This document shows, piece after piece, positions 24,696 through 34,068 of a DNA stretch of 64,000 nt. Each line of letters opens with the position of its first letter. The stretch's first letter is position 1. A program made the translations under genes and the position numbers. This DNA comes from Minwuia sp. (GTDB taxonomy: Bacteria > Pseudomonadota > Alphaproteobacteria > Minwuiales > Minwuiaceae). The notes beneath the pieces were generated by a model. The model had not been told where the DNA came from, searched no databases, and worked only from the letters and a program-made list of their open reading frames with translations. Location: positions 124,001 to 188,000 of the forward strand of contig JARGPL010000019.1 in the NCBI GenBank assembly GCA_029210175.1, in the 5' to 3' direction.

Positions 24696-25460
24696 TCATC
24701 GGGCCAGGAATCCGCCATCGACCGGCAGTTCGATACCGGTGACGTACTTGCCCGAATCCGCGACCAGATACAGCACCGCCTCGGCAATATCACGTGCCTC
24801 GCCGATCCGCCGCAACGGTGTCGCCCGGGTCATCCGCTTCTTCGCCACCTCCTCACCGAATTCCTGCAAGGTCGAATCCAGCATGCCGGTGTCGATGAAT
24901 CCCGGATGCACGGAATTGATGCGGATCGGATAGCCCAGCGACGCGCACTCCACCGCGGCGGCCTTGGACAATGTCCGCAATCCGCCCTTCGACGCCGAAT
25001 AGGCACCGATCATCGCCGCGCCCGCGATGCCATAGATCGAAGACGTGCTGACGATCGCGCCGCCATGCTGTTTCATGGCGCGAATGCCGTGCTTGATGCC
25101 CAGGAAGGCGCCATCGATGTTCACCGCCATGTGGGCCTGCCAGTCCGCCAACTCGATATCTTCCAGCGGGACGGTCTTGGGCCGCACACCGGCATTGTTG
25201 AACAGGATGCTGACTGTTCCGAATTCAGCGGCACGGGCGAAGGCCGCCTCCCACTGCGCCTCCACAGACACGTCATGGGCCATGAATGCTGCCGAGCCAC
25301 CTGCCTTGTTGATTCCATCGGCCACGGCCTGCCCGGCGTCCACGGCGACGTCTGTCAGCAGTACCGACGCCCCTTCGGCGGCCAGCAATTCCGCCGTCGC
25401 GCGACCCAGCCCAGAACTTCCCCCGGTGACGATCGCCACCCTGTCTGCAACCCTGCCCAT
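24696..25460 (-). CDS. Short-chain dehydrogenase/reductase (FabG/3-hydroxysteroid type)
   Basis: A 254-residue classical SDR. The cofactor loop TGGSSGLG is at 12-19, NNAG at 88-91, catalytic Ser141 and Tyr154-x-x-x-Lys158 in AYSASKGG, and the PG motif HPGFIDT. Asp37 in LLTDV points to NAD(H) preference. ATG at 25460 has GGGAGGACACG. It is first in a two-gene operon with the P450 and divergent from a glutathione transferase. It probably oxidises a secondary alcohol, by inference from its partner. Confidence 0.92.
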   Translation of the reverse strand: MGRVADRVAIVTGGSSGLGRATAELLAAEGASVLLTDVAVDAGQAVADGINKAGGSAAFMAHDVSVEAQWEAAFARAAEFGTVSILFNNAGVRPKTVPLEDIELADWQAHMAVNIDGAFLGIKHGIRAMKQHGGAIVSTSSIYGIAGAAMIGAYSASKGGLRTLSKAAAVECASLGYPIRINSVHPGFIDTGMLDSTLQEFGEEVAKKRMTRATPLRRIGEARDIAEAVLYLVADSGKYVTGIELPVDGGFLAR

Positions 25461-25574
25461 CGTGTCCTCCCATTAATGTACAGTTGACCAACCATAGTCC
25501 CTCAGCCAAAGACGCCAAAGCACGAACCTGCTTGAGATGGCAGGCATGTCGAGGCATCACCTGGGGAGGCACCA

Positions 25575-26495
25575 ATGACCGATCTGATCCTGCACCACTA
25601 TGACGGCTCACCGTTCGCCGAGAAGGTCCGACTGATGATGGGCCTGAAGGGGCTGACATGGCAGTCCGTGGACATTCCCTTCATCATGCCGAAGCCGGAC
25701 CTGATGCCGCTCACCGGCGGCTATCGCAAGACACCGGTGCTGCAGATCGGTGCCGACATCTATTGCGACACCAAGCTGATTGCCGAGGAACTGGAACGCC
25801 GCCATCCATCACCCAGCCTGATGGCGGGCGGTCTTGGCCTGGCGCAGGCCGTTGCCGGGCTGGCGGAGAACGGCATGTTCTGGACCGTGGCAGGCTTTGT
25901 CATGGGCACCAATGCCGACAAGATGCCGGCCGCGTTTCATGAGGACCGGGCCAGGATGCGCGGGGCCACCAGCGTCAACATCGACCGCCTGAAGGCCGCC
26001 GCACCAGGTCACGCAGAACAGTTGAAGCCGCAACTGGCCTGGGCAGAGGACCTGATCACCAACGGAGGCATCTTCCTTGCGGGCGAGACTGCAGGCCTGG
26101 CTGATCTGACGCTCTATCACCCGCTCTGGTTCCTTGCCAACGGCGGGCGCAAGGTCCGCGCGATCATGGAACCCTTTCCTGCACTGGCCGGTTTCATGGA
26201 ACGGGTCGCCGCCATCGGTCATGGCACCAGACATGACATGTCCGGCGCCGATGCACTGGCCATTGCCAAGGACGCCACCCCTGCTGAAACATCGGGTGTC
26301 GCCGGGAATGCAGAGGGCTGGCAGGCAGGCGATCAGGTCTCCATCACGCCCATGGACTACGCCCGCGACCCGGTTGTCGGCGCGCTCGTGACCTACAACG
26401 GGCAGGAGATCGCCGTGCAGCGCACGGATGACGCCGTCGGCGACGTGACGGTCCACTTCCCGCGTGTAGGCTTCGCCATTCGCGCCACCGCGTAA
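25575..26495 (+). CDS. Glutathione S-transferase family protein with C-terminal extension
   Basis: A 306-residue protein. Residues 1-85 form a thioredoxin-like glutathione-binding domain (HYDGSPFAEKVRLMMGLKGL, cis-proline in KTPVLQ), and 95-220 an all-helical GST half. The last 75 residues (from EGWQAGDQVSITPMDY) form an extra beta-rich tail seldom found in ordinary GSTs. ATG follows GGGGAGGCACCA. The aldehyde dehydrogenase starts 32 bp downstream on the same strand, so they form an operon. The reaction may be glutathione conjugation or isomerisation. Confidence 0.85.
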   Translation: MTDLILHHYDGSPFAEKVRLMMGLKGLTWQSVDIPFIMPKPDLMPLTGGYRKTPVLQIGADIYCDTKLIAEELERRHPSPSLMAGGLGLAQAVAGLAENGMFWTVAGFVMGTNADKMPAAFHEDRARMRGATSVNIDRLKAAAPGHAEQLKPQLAWAEDLITNGGIFLAGETAGLADLTLYHPLWFLANGGRKVRAIMEPFPALAGFMERVAAIGHGTRHDMSGADALAIAKDATPAETSGVAGNAEGWQAGDQVSITPMDYARDPVVGALVTYNGQEIAVQRTDDAVGDVTVHFPRVGFAIRATA

Positions 26496-26527
26496 TTTGA
26501 GAACCACACGAGAACTCGGAGAATCAC

Positions 26528-27955
26528 ATGTTCATTGCCGGAGCCTGGACCGAAGCTGCATCGGCCAAGACCTTCCCCGTCATCAACCCGGCGACGGGCG
26601 AGACCATCACGGAAGTACCTGACGGCGACCGTGATGCCGCCAGACGCGCCATCGACGCCGCGCACGATGCCTTCCGGGGCTGGGCCGCCACCACGGCCTA
26701 TGAACGCTCTGCCATCCTGCGGCGTGCCTATGACCTGATGCTGGAGCGCAAGGAGCATCTGGCCCGCACGATGACGGAAGAACAGGGCAAGCCGATCCGC
26801 GCCGCGCGCACCGAAGTCCAGTACGGCGCCGACTTCCTGCTCTGGTTTTCCGAGGAAGCCAAGCGGAACTATGGCGAAACCATCCCCTCGCCCCGTGCCG
26901 ACCAGCGCTTCATCGTGCTGCATCAGCCAGTGGGCGTGGTGGCCGCGATCACGCCGTGGAACTATCCCGTATCCATGATCACCCGGAAGGTCGGACCGGC
27001 GCTGGCCGCAGGCTGTACCGTTGTCCTGAAACCTGCTGAGGCGACGCCGCTCTGTGCCATCGAGATCTTCAAGATCCTGGCCGAGGCCGGTGTCCCCGAT
27101 GGGGTGATCAATCTGGTAACGGCGCTGGACCCGAAACCGATCGGTGACGAGTTCACCACCAACCCGAAGGTGCGGAAACTGACCTTCACCGGCTCCACTG
27201 CCGTGGGACGGATGCTGGCCGGGCAGGCCGCCGCCAACATGAAGCGGGTGTCGTGCGAACTGGGCGGCCATGCGCCGTTCCTGGTGTTCAAGGACGCCGA
27301 TCCCGTGCATGCCGCGAAGGGTGCACAGCTGGTGAAGTTCCTCAATACCGGTCAGGCCTGCATCAGCCCCAACCGCCTGTATGTCCACAGTTCCATCGCC
27401 GACGACTTCACCGGTACGTTGGCCGATCGGGTGTCGAAGATGAAGGCCGGGTCCGGCTTTGACGACGGCGTCGCCATCGGCCCGCTGGTCAATGCCAAGG
27501 CCGTGGACAAGGTGGCCCGCCAGGTCGATGACGCCCGCGACAAGGGCGCGGAGGTCGTGCTCGGCGGCAAGCGCCTGACCGACGGCGCGTTGGGACAGGG
27601 CTATTTCTACGCCCCCACGATCCTGACCGGCGTCACTGCCGGCATGGACATCTATCGGGAAGAAACCTTTGGCCCCGTCGCCCCCATCATCCCCTTCGAT
27701 GATGAGGAAGAGGCCCTGACCCTGGCCAACGACACGCACTATGGCCTGGCCGCCTATGTTTATACCCGCGACATCGGCCGCGCGTTCCGCATGTTCGAAG
27801 GTCTGGATTTCGGGATCATCGGCGTCAACGACATCAACCCCAGCGCCGCCGCCGCCCCCTTCGGTGGCATGAAGGATTCCGGCATGGGCCGGGAAGGTGC
27901 CCGCGAAGGCATCGCCGAGTATCTGGAGACGAAACTGGGCGGGTTCTCCATCTGA
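26528..27955 (+). CDS. NAD(P)-dependent aldehyde dehydrogenase, succinate-semialdehyde dehydrogenase-like
   Basis: A 475-residue ALDH superfamily enzyme. The oxyanion Asn is in ITPWNYP, the general base Glu244 in SCELGGHAP and the catalytic Cys278 in NTGQACISPNR. FTGSTAVGR holds the cofactor turn. Overall it looks like GabD-type succinate-semialdehyde dehydrogenases. FGGMKDSGMGREGAREGI near the C-terminus is the family tail. ATG follows GGAGAATCAC. It is paired with the GST gene; together with the nearby P450 and SDR it could finish oxidation of an aldehyde, but GABA-shunt function is equally possible. Confidence 0.92.
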   Translation: MFIAGAWTEAASAKTFPVINPATGETITEVPDGDRDAARRAIDAAHDAFRGWAATTAYERSAILRRAYDLMLERKEHLARTMTEEQGKPIRAARTEVQYGADFLLWFSEEAKRNYGETIPSPRADQRFIVLHQPVGVVAAITPWNYPVSMITRKVGPALAAGCTVVLKPAEATPLCAIEIFKILAEAGVPDGVINLVTALDPKPIGDEFTTNPKVRKLTFTGSTAVGRMLAGQAAANMKRVSCELGGHAPFLVFKDADPVHAAKGAQLVKFLNTGQACISPNRLYVHSSIADDFTGTLADRVSKMKAGSGFDDGVAIGPLVNAKAVDKVARQVDDARDKGAEVVLGGKRLTDGALGQGYFYAPTILTGVTAGMDIYREETFGPVAPIIPFDDEEEALTLANDTHYGLAAYVYTRDIGRAFRMFEGLDFGIIGVNDINPSAAAAPFGGMKDSGMGREGAREGIAEYLETKLGGFSI

Positions 27956-28025
27956 TCGCACCCGATGTGTGACAGGCCGGACAAGCGGTGACGTCAATGC
28001 CCGGTTGTCACGCTGGCAGCTTGAA

Positions 28026-28070
28026 CGAAGCACAGCATCGCCCCCTTTCGGGCGCGGATGCTGTGCTTCG
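28026..28070. terminator. Bidirectional hairpin between convergent operons
   Basis: Perfect 14-bp arms (CGAAGCACAGCATC and its complement) enclose a 17-nt GC-rich loop. The hairpin lies between the convergent aldehyde dehydrogenase and oligopeptide-transporter ATPase stops, and suits termination of both. Confidence 0.7.
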
Positions 28071-28097
28071 GCTCAGTCTTGTCGTGCAAGCGACAGA

Positions 28098-29750
28098 TCA
28101 GGTATCCGCCGCCTCACCGATATTGTCGACGCCGCGCTGTTCAACGACGTTGGTCAGCCAGTCGGCATCCATTTCCGGCACCGATGACAGCAGCAGATCC
28201 GTGTAGGCGTGGTGCGGCGGCTTGAACATCTCGTTCTTCGGCCCCTGCTCCACAACCTCACCCTCCTTCATAACCACGACCTCATCGGCGATGGAACGCA
28301 CCGTCGCGAGATCATGGGTGATGAACATGTAGGCCAGGTTGAGTTCCTTCTGCAGCCGGTCCAGCAGCTTCAGGATACCCTCCGCCACCAGCTGATCCAG
28401 CGCGCTCGTCACCTCGTCACAGATGATGAACGTCGGGTCGGCGGCCAGTGCCCGGGCGATGCCGATGCGCTGCTTCTGCCCGCCCGAAAGCTCCGGCGGA
28501 TAACGGTTGTAGTACTTCGACGGTTCCAGCTCGATCAGGTCCAGCAGTTCATCGACGCGGGCCTTCAGCGCCGTGCCTTTCAGACCACCGTAGAACGCGG
28601 CGGGCCGACCGATGATCTCACTGATGAGCACCTTCGGGTTCAGCGCCGTGTCGGCCATCTGATAGATCATCTGGGCCTGACGCAGCTGGTCCTTGCTGCG
28701 CTTGCGGTAATCGGCTGGAAGCTCCTCACCATTGAACAGGATCGACCCCTTGGTGGGGGGCAGCAGCCCGGTGATGCAGCGCGCCGTCGTCGACTTGCCC
28801 GAACCGGACTCGCCCACGACCGCAACCGTCATGCCCGCATAGATGTCGAAGGACACGTTCTTCAGCACCGGAACCGGGCCGTAGGACGCATCGATATTCT
28901 TCACCGACACCACTGGAATGGCATCACCAGCGGGGCGGGACTTCTGATCCCGCTTGAAGCTGCGCACCGCCCAGAGCGACTTCGTATAGTCCTCCTTGGG
29001 TGATTCCAGCATGGAGCGGGTATCGGATTCCTCCACCTCATCGCCCTTCAGCAGCACCTTGATGGTGTCAGCCATCTGCGCGACCACGGCCAGGTCATGG
29101 GTGATGTAGATCGCGGCGGTGTCGAACTGATCCACGATGTCGCGGATCGCCAGCAGCACTTCGATCTGTGTCGTCACGTCCAGCGCCGTCGTCGGCTCAT
29201 CAAAGATGATGAGGTCCGGACGGCAGGCCATCGCCATGGCGGTCATCGCACGCTGCAGCTGGCCACCCGACACCTGATGCGGATAGCGGAAGCCGATTTC
29301 ACGCGGGTTCGGCAACCGGAGCTTCTCGTAAAGCTCCATCGCGTCTTCCTGGCTCTCCATGCGCTTCTTGATGCGATAGTGAACCGGGGTTTCCGTGTGC
29401 TGATCGATCAGCCGGTGTGCCGGATTGAACGATGCGGCAGCAGACTGTGCGACATAGGCAATACGCGACCCGCGCAACGCGCGCTTGTCCGATTCCGGTG
29501 TCGTGGTCAGTTCAATGCCATCGAATTCGACCGACCCTGCCGAGATCCGGCAGCCGTCACGGGCATAGCCCATGGCGGCCAGACCGATCGTGGACTTGCC
29601 CGCACCGGACTCCCCGATCAGGCCCATGACCTCCCCCCTGTGCAGGGTCAGGTCAATTCCGTGGACGATCTCCACCCACTTCTCGTCGGAGTAGCCTTCG
29701 ATCCGGAGGTCTCGGATTTCAAGCAGGACGTTTTTCTTGTTGTCTTCCAT
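28098..29750 (-). CDS. Oligopeptide-type ABC transporter ATPase, fused DppD-DppF-like
   Basis: A 550-residue protein with two complete peptide/nickel-importer ATPase domains in one chain. Domain 1 has Walker [10 protein letters not shown] near 44, signature [13 protein letters not shown] and Walker [12 protein letters not shown]. Domain 2 has [24 protein letters not shown] and [11 protein letters not shown]. In Escherichia coli these are separate DppD and DppF. The Walker B of domain 2 has E-V instead of E-P, a mild change. It ends the four-gene importer operon. ATG follows AAGGAGTGATGGCAG. Confidence 0.94.
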   Translation of the reverse strand: MEDNKKNVLLEIRDLRIEGYSDEKWVEIVHGIDLTLHRGEVMGLIGESGAGKSTIGLAAMGYARDGCRISAGSVEFDGIELTTTPESDKRALRGSRIAYVAQSAAASFNPAHRLIDQHTETPVHYRIKKRMESQEDAMELYEKLRLPNPREIGFRYPHQVSGGQLQRAMTAMAMACRPDLIIFDEPTTALDVTTQIEVLLAIRDIVDQFDTAAIYITHDLAVVAQMADTIKVLLKGDEVEESDTRSMLESPKEDYTKSLWAVRSFKRDQKSRPAGDAIPVVSVKNIDASYGPVPVLKNVSFDIYAGMTVAVVGESGSGKSTTARCITGLLPPTKGSILFNGEELPADYRKRSKDQLRQAQMIYQMADTALNPKVLISEIIGRPAAFYGGLKGTALKARVDELLDLIELEPSKYYNRYPPELSGGQKQRIGIARALAADPTFIICDEVTSALDQLVAEGILKLLDRLQKELNLAYMFITHDLATVRSIADEVVVMKEGEVVEQGPKNEMFKPPHHAYTDLLLSSVPEMDADWLTNVVEQRGVDNIGEAADT

Positions 29751-29756
29751 CTGCCA

Positions 29757-30818
29757 TCACTCCTTCAGGCCGGACGACCGGTACAGCATCCAGTCGACGA
29801 CAAAGTTCACCGAGACGGTCAGCAGCGCGATGGCTGCCGCCGGGATCAGCGGTGTGATCTCACCAAACGAGATCAGGGTGGCGTTTTCCCGCACCATGGA
29901 ACCCCAGTCCGCCGTCGGCGGCTGGATACCCAGGCCAAGGAACGACAGGCCAGCGATCAACAGGAACACGAAGCAGAATTCCAGACCGAACTCGGCAATC
30001 AGCGGAGCCATGGAGTTCGGCAGGATTTCACGACGGATGAGGTAGAAGATCCCTTCCCCCCGCAAACGCGCCGCTTCGATGTAGTCCATGACCACGATGT
30101 TGCCCGCAACCGCCCGCGTCAGTCTGAAGACCCGTGGCGAGTAGATGACCGCCACGATGCAGATCATGACGAACATGTTGGTGCCGAAGATCGACAGGAT
30201 CAGCAGCGCGAAGATCAGCGACGGGATCGACATGATGACGTCGGCGAACCGGCCCATGAACTGGTCGAACCAGCCACCAAGCGTTGCCGCCATCAAACCC
30301 GCGAAGGCACCCATGACGAAGGCCGCGATCGTCGCGACCAGGGCCAGGCCCACGGTGTTCCGTGCGCCATAGATCAGGCGGCTGAACAGGTCACGACCAA
30401 GCTGATCACCACCCAGCAACATGTTCTCGTCCGCGGGTGCAAATGCTTCCGTGATGATTTCCGCTTCGCCGAACGGGGCAATGATCGGTGCGAATATCCC
30501 CGCGATCGCATAGACGCCGATGACGAACAGCCCGAAGGTCGCTGTCAGCGGTGCCGTGCGGAACGCCTTGGCAATTTCGCGCGGCAGGACGATGACCAGG
30601 AACTCACGGAAGGCATAGGCCGTGCCCGCCGCCAGCGCGAGGGCACAGGCCGCAAGCGTGATGTTCCAGAGCCAGGACTCGCCACCCACAATGCCCACGA
30701 CGAAGGACACGAGCGTGAGAGAGAAGAGCAGCATGAACGCGCCGCGCTTGTTGGTATATGCCGCGACACACGAAGCGCCGATCAGCAGGGCGTAATAGCC
30801 AATGACAAAGTAATTCAT
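29757..30818 (-). CDS. Oligopeptide-type ABC permease (DppC-like) with extra N-terminal helices
   Basis: A 353-residue inner-membrane permease. The core from about residue 85 is DppC-like: LGGDQLGRDLFSRLIYGAR, the ATPase-coupling EAARLRGEGIFYLIRREILPN and a GLGIQPPTADWGSMV tail. Before it lie three additional hydrophobic segments (residues 3-20, 27-47, 50-75) in place of the usual one. It overlaps no gene but follows the other permease by 10 bp. It forms the channel with the DppB-like subunit. Confidence 0.92.
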   Translation of the reverse strand: MNYFVIGYYALLIGASCVAAYTNKRGAFMLLFSLTLVSFVVGIVGGESWLWNITLAACALALAAGTAYAFREFLVIVLPREIAKAFRTAPLTATFGLFVIGVYAIAGIFAPIIAPFGEAEIITEAFAPADENMLLGGDQLGRDLFSRLIYGARNTVGLALVATIAAFVMGAFAGLMAATLGGWFDQFMGRFADVIMSIPSLIFALLILSIFGTNMFVMICIVAVIYSPRVFRLTRAVAGNIVVMDYIEAARLRGEGIFYLIRREILPNSMAPLIAEFGLEFCFVFLLIAGLSFLGLGIQPPTADWGSMVRENATLISFGEITPLIPAAAIALLTVSVNFVVDWMLYRSSGLKE

Positions 30819-30828
30819 GACCTGCCCC

Positions 30829-31785
30829 TCACTTCTTGTACCGCAGGCGCGGATTGGTGAGGATCGCGCCCACGTCCGCCGCCAGGTTCAACAGGATGAA
30901 GGTTGCTGCAAAGATCAGGCAGCAGGCCTGCACCACGGGGAAGTCACGCTTCGTCACCGCATCGACCAGCAACTGGCCGATACCCGGATAGACGAACACC
31001 ACCTCGACCAGCACCACGCCGGTGATCAGATAGGCCAGGTTCAGCGCGACAACATTGATGATCGGCGCCCAGGCGTTCGGCAGTGCGTGCTTGATGATGA
31101 CACGCCATGCCGGCATGCCCTTCACCCGCGCCATCTCGATATAGGGCGAGGCAAGCAGGCTGATGATGGCGGCGCGGGTCATGCGCATCATGTGCGCCAC
31201 GACAACCAGCACCATGGTCAGTGCTGGCAGGAACGTTCTGTCCAGCAATTCGAAGAACGTCATGTCCGTACTCAGCTTGGCAATCGCGGGGAAGGCCCCG
31301 GTCTTCACCGACAGATACAGGATCAGGATGTAGCCGAGGAAGAACTCGGGCGACGAGATCGACGTCAGCGTCATGACATTGGCCACGCGGTCGAAGATCG
31401 TGTTGCGCAGCAGGGCAACGAGAACACCGAGGGCGATGGCGATGGGAACCGCGATCACGGCCGCATAGGCGGCCAGAAACAGGGTGTTCAGGAAGCGCGG
31501 CGCGATAGCCTCCGCCACGGATGTCTGGGACACGACGGATACGCCGAAATCGCCAACAACCGCACCGGCCAACCATTCGAGGTAACGGACGGGGGCCGGA
31601 TCGTTCAGACCCATCTGCTCCCGCAAGGCTGCAAGGTTTTCTTCTGTCGCGCCCTGTCCCAACACCGCCTGGGCTATATCGCCCGGCAGCAGTTCGACTG
31701 CCCCGAAAATGATGATTGAAATCACGAGCAGTGTGATCAATCCCAATCCGAGGCGCTTGAGCACGATGTTGACTACATCGCCCAT
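30829..31785 (-). CDS. Oligopeptide-type ABC permease (DppB-like)
   Basis: A 318-residue inner-membrane permease with an N-terminal helix (LGLGLITLLVISIIIFGAVELLPG split at the Gly), a periplasmic region and five more helices. EMARVKGMPAWRVIIKHALPNA is the EAA loop that docks with the ATPase. The terminal YPGIGQLLVDAVTKRDFPVVQA is typical of DppB/OppB. ATG follows GAGGGGGACGTGTC. Confidence 0.93.
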   Translation of the reverse strand: MGDVVNIVLKRLGLGLITLLVISIIIFGAVELLPGDIAQAVLGQGATEENLAALREQMGLNDPAPVRYLEWLAGAVVGDFGVSVVSQTSVAEAIAPRFLNTLFLAAYAAVIAVPIAIALGVLVALLRNTIFDRVANVMTLTSISSPEFFLGYILILYLSVKTGAFPAIAKLSTDMTFFELLDRTFLPALTMVLVVVAHMMRMTRAAIISLLASPYIEMARVKGMPAWRVIIKHALPNAWAPIINVVALNLAYLITGVVLVEVVFVYPGIGQLLVDAVTKRDFPVVQACCLIFAATFILLNLAADVGAILTNPRLRYKK

Positions 31786-32134
31786 GACACGTCCCCCTCT
31801 GGATACGTCTGAAATCGTCCCTGTTTCACCGACCTCGTCGGCAGCTCATTCATTATTGCCGGTTTGACCGGCGTTCTTTGATTGTCAGCCACAGTTCCCG
31901 AACTGCGGCTTTCCCCTGTCCCACAGTGTGGAACAGCCCCGGGACACTTGTCCATCCCGATCCGGCGCATTCAGGCAATCAGTGTTCCATTTGCGACATG
32001 TCGCCCATCAAGTCTGCTGCTCGGAGCGTCTGCATGACCGAGCCGGAATCGAAACGGGCCCCCGGAGAATCCACCGGAGGCCCGTTCATCGATCATTCAC
32101 ACGGCAAGAGGCCGAGTGCTGGTATCAGGCGCAA
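31786..32134. other. Gene-free gap inside the importer operon
   Basis: This 349-base stretch separates the binding-protein gene from the permease. It holds a GC-rich hairpin just after the binding-protein stop (listed separately) and otherwise no credible frame or promoter motif. A secondary promoter for the permease genes could be here, but no consensus is convincing. Confidence 0.5.
32054..32085 (-). terminator. Attenuating hairpin between binding-protein and permease genes
   Basis: Arms ACGGGCCTCCGG / CCGGGGGCCCGT (minus strand; one mismatch) with an 8-nt loop, then TTTCGATT, start about 50 nt past the binding-protein stop. Such a partial terminator keeps the periplasmic protein in excess over the membrane subunits, and is common in ABC importer operons. 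Confidence 0.6.
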
Positions 32135-33745
32135 TCAGCCCTCGAACCACCAGCGGCTGACACCGCGGGCGCCGTCGACCTGCCAGCTGGCTGCCAGCTT
32201 CGGACCATGCATCACGTTCTTGCGGCGTGCATAGACGAAGTTGGTGAACATCGGAATGATGGTCCCGCCATCGTCGCGTGCCAGAATCTGCATCTCGCGA
32301 TACATTTCGGCCCGCTTGGCCTGGTCCAGTTCCGCCTTCGCCTTCAGCAGCAACTCGTTGAAGCGCGCATTCTGCCAGCGGCTTTCGTTCCAGGCGGCGT
32401 CATCCTTGTAGGCAAGGCTGAGCATCACGTCCGGTGTCGGGCGCGCGCCCCACTGCACCATGCAGAACGGCTTCTTCAGCCAGACGTCGGAGTAGTAGCC
32501 GTCGTTCGGTTCGCGCACGACATTGATGTTGATACCGGCCTTCTTGGCCTGTTCGGCATACAGCACACACATGTCGACAGCGCCCGAATAGACACTGTCC
32601 GCGGAGGACAGGTTGATCGACAGACCTTCGTGACCCGCCTTCTTCAGCAGGGACTTGGCCTGATCCGGATCGTACGTGCGCTGCGGCAGGTCCGCCCAGT
32701 ACGGCATGTTCGGCGACACGTGCGCATCGTTCCCCGGGATCGCCGTACCAAAGGCGATCTTCTTGATGATCTCCTCACGGTCCATGGCCAGTTTCAGCGC
32801 CATGCGGACATCGACATTGTCGAACGGTGCCGTATCACAATGCATCGGCATGGTGATCGCAGCACCACTCGGCACATTGTCGACTTCGATGTTGCGGTCC
32901 CGCTTCAGCAGGCTGAGGGTCTTCAGATCGACCGCCGTCACCGCATCGACATCCGCTGTCACCAGCGCTGTCTGGCGGGCATTCGGGTCGTTGAGGACCA
33001 GGATCTCGGCTGCATCGAAATAGGCACCTTCGCCATGCCAGCCATCGTGGCGGGTCAGTTCGTAGCTGACGCCGAATTCGGCGTTGTCCAGCTTGTACGG
33101 ACCGGAACCGTCACCCGACTGCCAGTTGAGGCTGCCGTCGGCATTCGCGGGGCAGATGGCAAGATGATAATCGGTCAGCAGCCACGGCAGATCGGCATTG
33201 CCGGATGCCAGCTTGAAGGTCACGCCATTGCTGCCGGTCTTCACGATGTCGCTCACGTCCTTCAGCAGCGCCTTCGCCGCCGAGGTGCTCTTGTCGCCGC
33301 GATGATGATTCATCGATGCAATGACATCATCCTGCGTCACCGGCTTGCCGCTGTGGAAGCTGGCACCGGAAACGATCTCGAATGTCCATTCCTTCGCGTC
33401 CGGCGAAGCGGACCAGGACGTGGCGAGATCACCACCCAGGGTGTTGTCGGAATTGATCTGCGTCAGATAGCTGCGGAACGTGTGCGCCAGCTGGATCATG
33501 GAGAACGTGACATACGTTCCCGGATCATGCGTGTCGCCGGTATTGCCGTCATGCGCGCCAAGGCGGAACTTGCCGCCCTTCTTCGGTGCCGCCATCGCGA
33601 CCTTCGACGACCATGCGCCCGTTGCGACCGCGCCAGCGACGCCGGCAGCAGATGCATAGCGCATGAAATCACGGCGGGACAGCCGACCGAGCCGCGCTTC
33701 CTTCACCATGCGTTCGATCAGTTCCGGATCAAGATTCCCTGACAT
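32135..33745 (-). CDS. Oligopeptide-type ABC substrate-binding protein, Tat signal
   Basis: A 536-residue family 5 extracellular solute-binding protein. The N-terminus has a twin-arginine signal, LSRRDFMRYASAAGVAG at about 22-38, with a 21-residue pre-region before it, ending at an AMA cleavage site near 52. PDAKEWTFEIVSGASFHSGKPVTQDDVIASM is the diagnostic family stretch. It binds peptides, opines or similar solutes in the periplasm. ATG at 33745 follows AAAGGAGGCTATGA. It is the first gene of the operon, divergent from formate dehydrogenase. Confidence 0.93.
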   Translation of the reverse strand: MSGNLDPELIERMVKEARLGRLSRRDFMRYASAAGVAGAVATGAWSSKVAMAAPKKGGKFRLGAHDGNTGDTHDPGTYVTFSMIQLAHTFRSYLTQINSDNTLGGDLATSWSASPDAKEWTFEIVSGASFHSGKPVTQDDVIASMNHHRGDKSTSAAKALLKDVSDIVKTGSNGVTFKLASGNADLPWLLTDYHLAICPANADGSLNWQSGDGSGPYKLDNAEFGVSYELTRHDGWHGEGAYFDAAEILVLNDPNARQTALVTADVDAVTAVDLKTLSLLKRDRNIEVDNVPSGAAITMPMHCDTAPFDNVDVRMALKLAMDREEIIKKIAFGTAIPGNDAHVSPNMPYWADLPQRTYDPDQAKSLLKKAGHEGLSINLSSADSVYSGAVDMCVLYAEQAKKAGININVVREPNDGYYSDVWLKKPFCMVQWGARPTPDVMLSLAYKDDAAWNESRWQNARFNELLLKAKAELDQAKRAEMYREMQILARDDGGTIIPMFTNFVYARRKNVMHGPKLAASWQVDGARGVSRWWFEG

Positions 33746-34068
33746 TCATAGCCTCCTTTGAGCCCTGTTGGCGGGCACTTTTCTGGTTCCGTTCTCGTTT
33801 CACCGTAGCACCCGGAGGCCGACTTGTCTGCCCGCCAGTTGGGTGCACTATCCAAACTGCGACCGATCCTTGGACAGATCGAGACACAGTTCAACCCGTC
33901 GAAACCGCGCAGTCAGCTTAAACTTTCGACAATTCGTCTGGTTGTCTCAGGCAAGGCAAGCACATGTCGCAAATGGACGTGTTCGCCAGATGACCACAGC
34001 CATAGTAACGTCCGGTATTCCGGCATCAGGATCCCCTGCGAACCTGCCGGCAACAACGGAGTTTTCGC
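33746..34068. other. Divergent promoter region between the ABC importer and formate dehydrogenase
   Basis: This 323-base intergenic stretch must contain promoters for both flanking operons. A relatively AT-rich zone at about 33918-33960 (CTTAAACTTTCGACAATTCG) is the likely core, but no hexamer pair is good enough to name. No reading frame in it looks coding. Confidence 0.45.

Noticed and set aside
26393-28033. 546-codon minus-strand frame opposite the aldehyde dehydrogenase
   Set aside because: Shadow of an ALDH with complete catalytic residues.
29097-30860. 587-codon plus-strand frame opposite the oligopeptide importer ATPase and permease
   Set aside because: Composition is extremely rich in Arg, Asp, His and Gln, as expected for the reverse of hydrophobic coding sequence.
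31928-33742. 604-codon plus-strand frame opposite the binding protein
   Set aside because: Mirror frame of a clear family 5 solute-binding protein; no recognisable domain or ribosome site.
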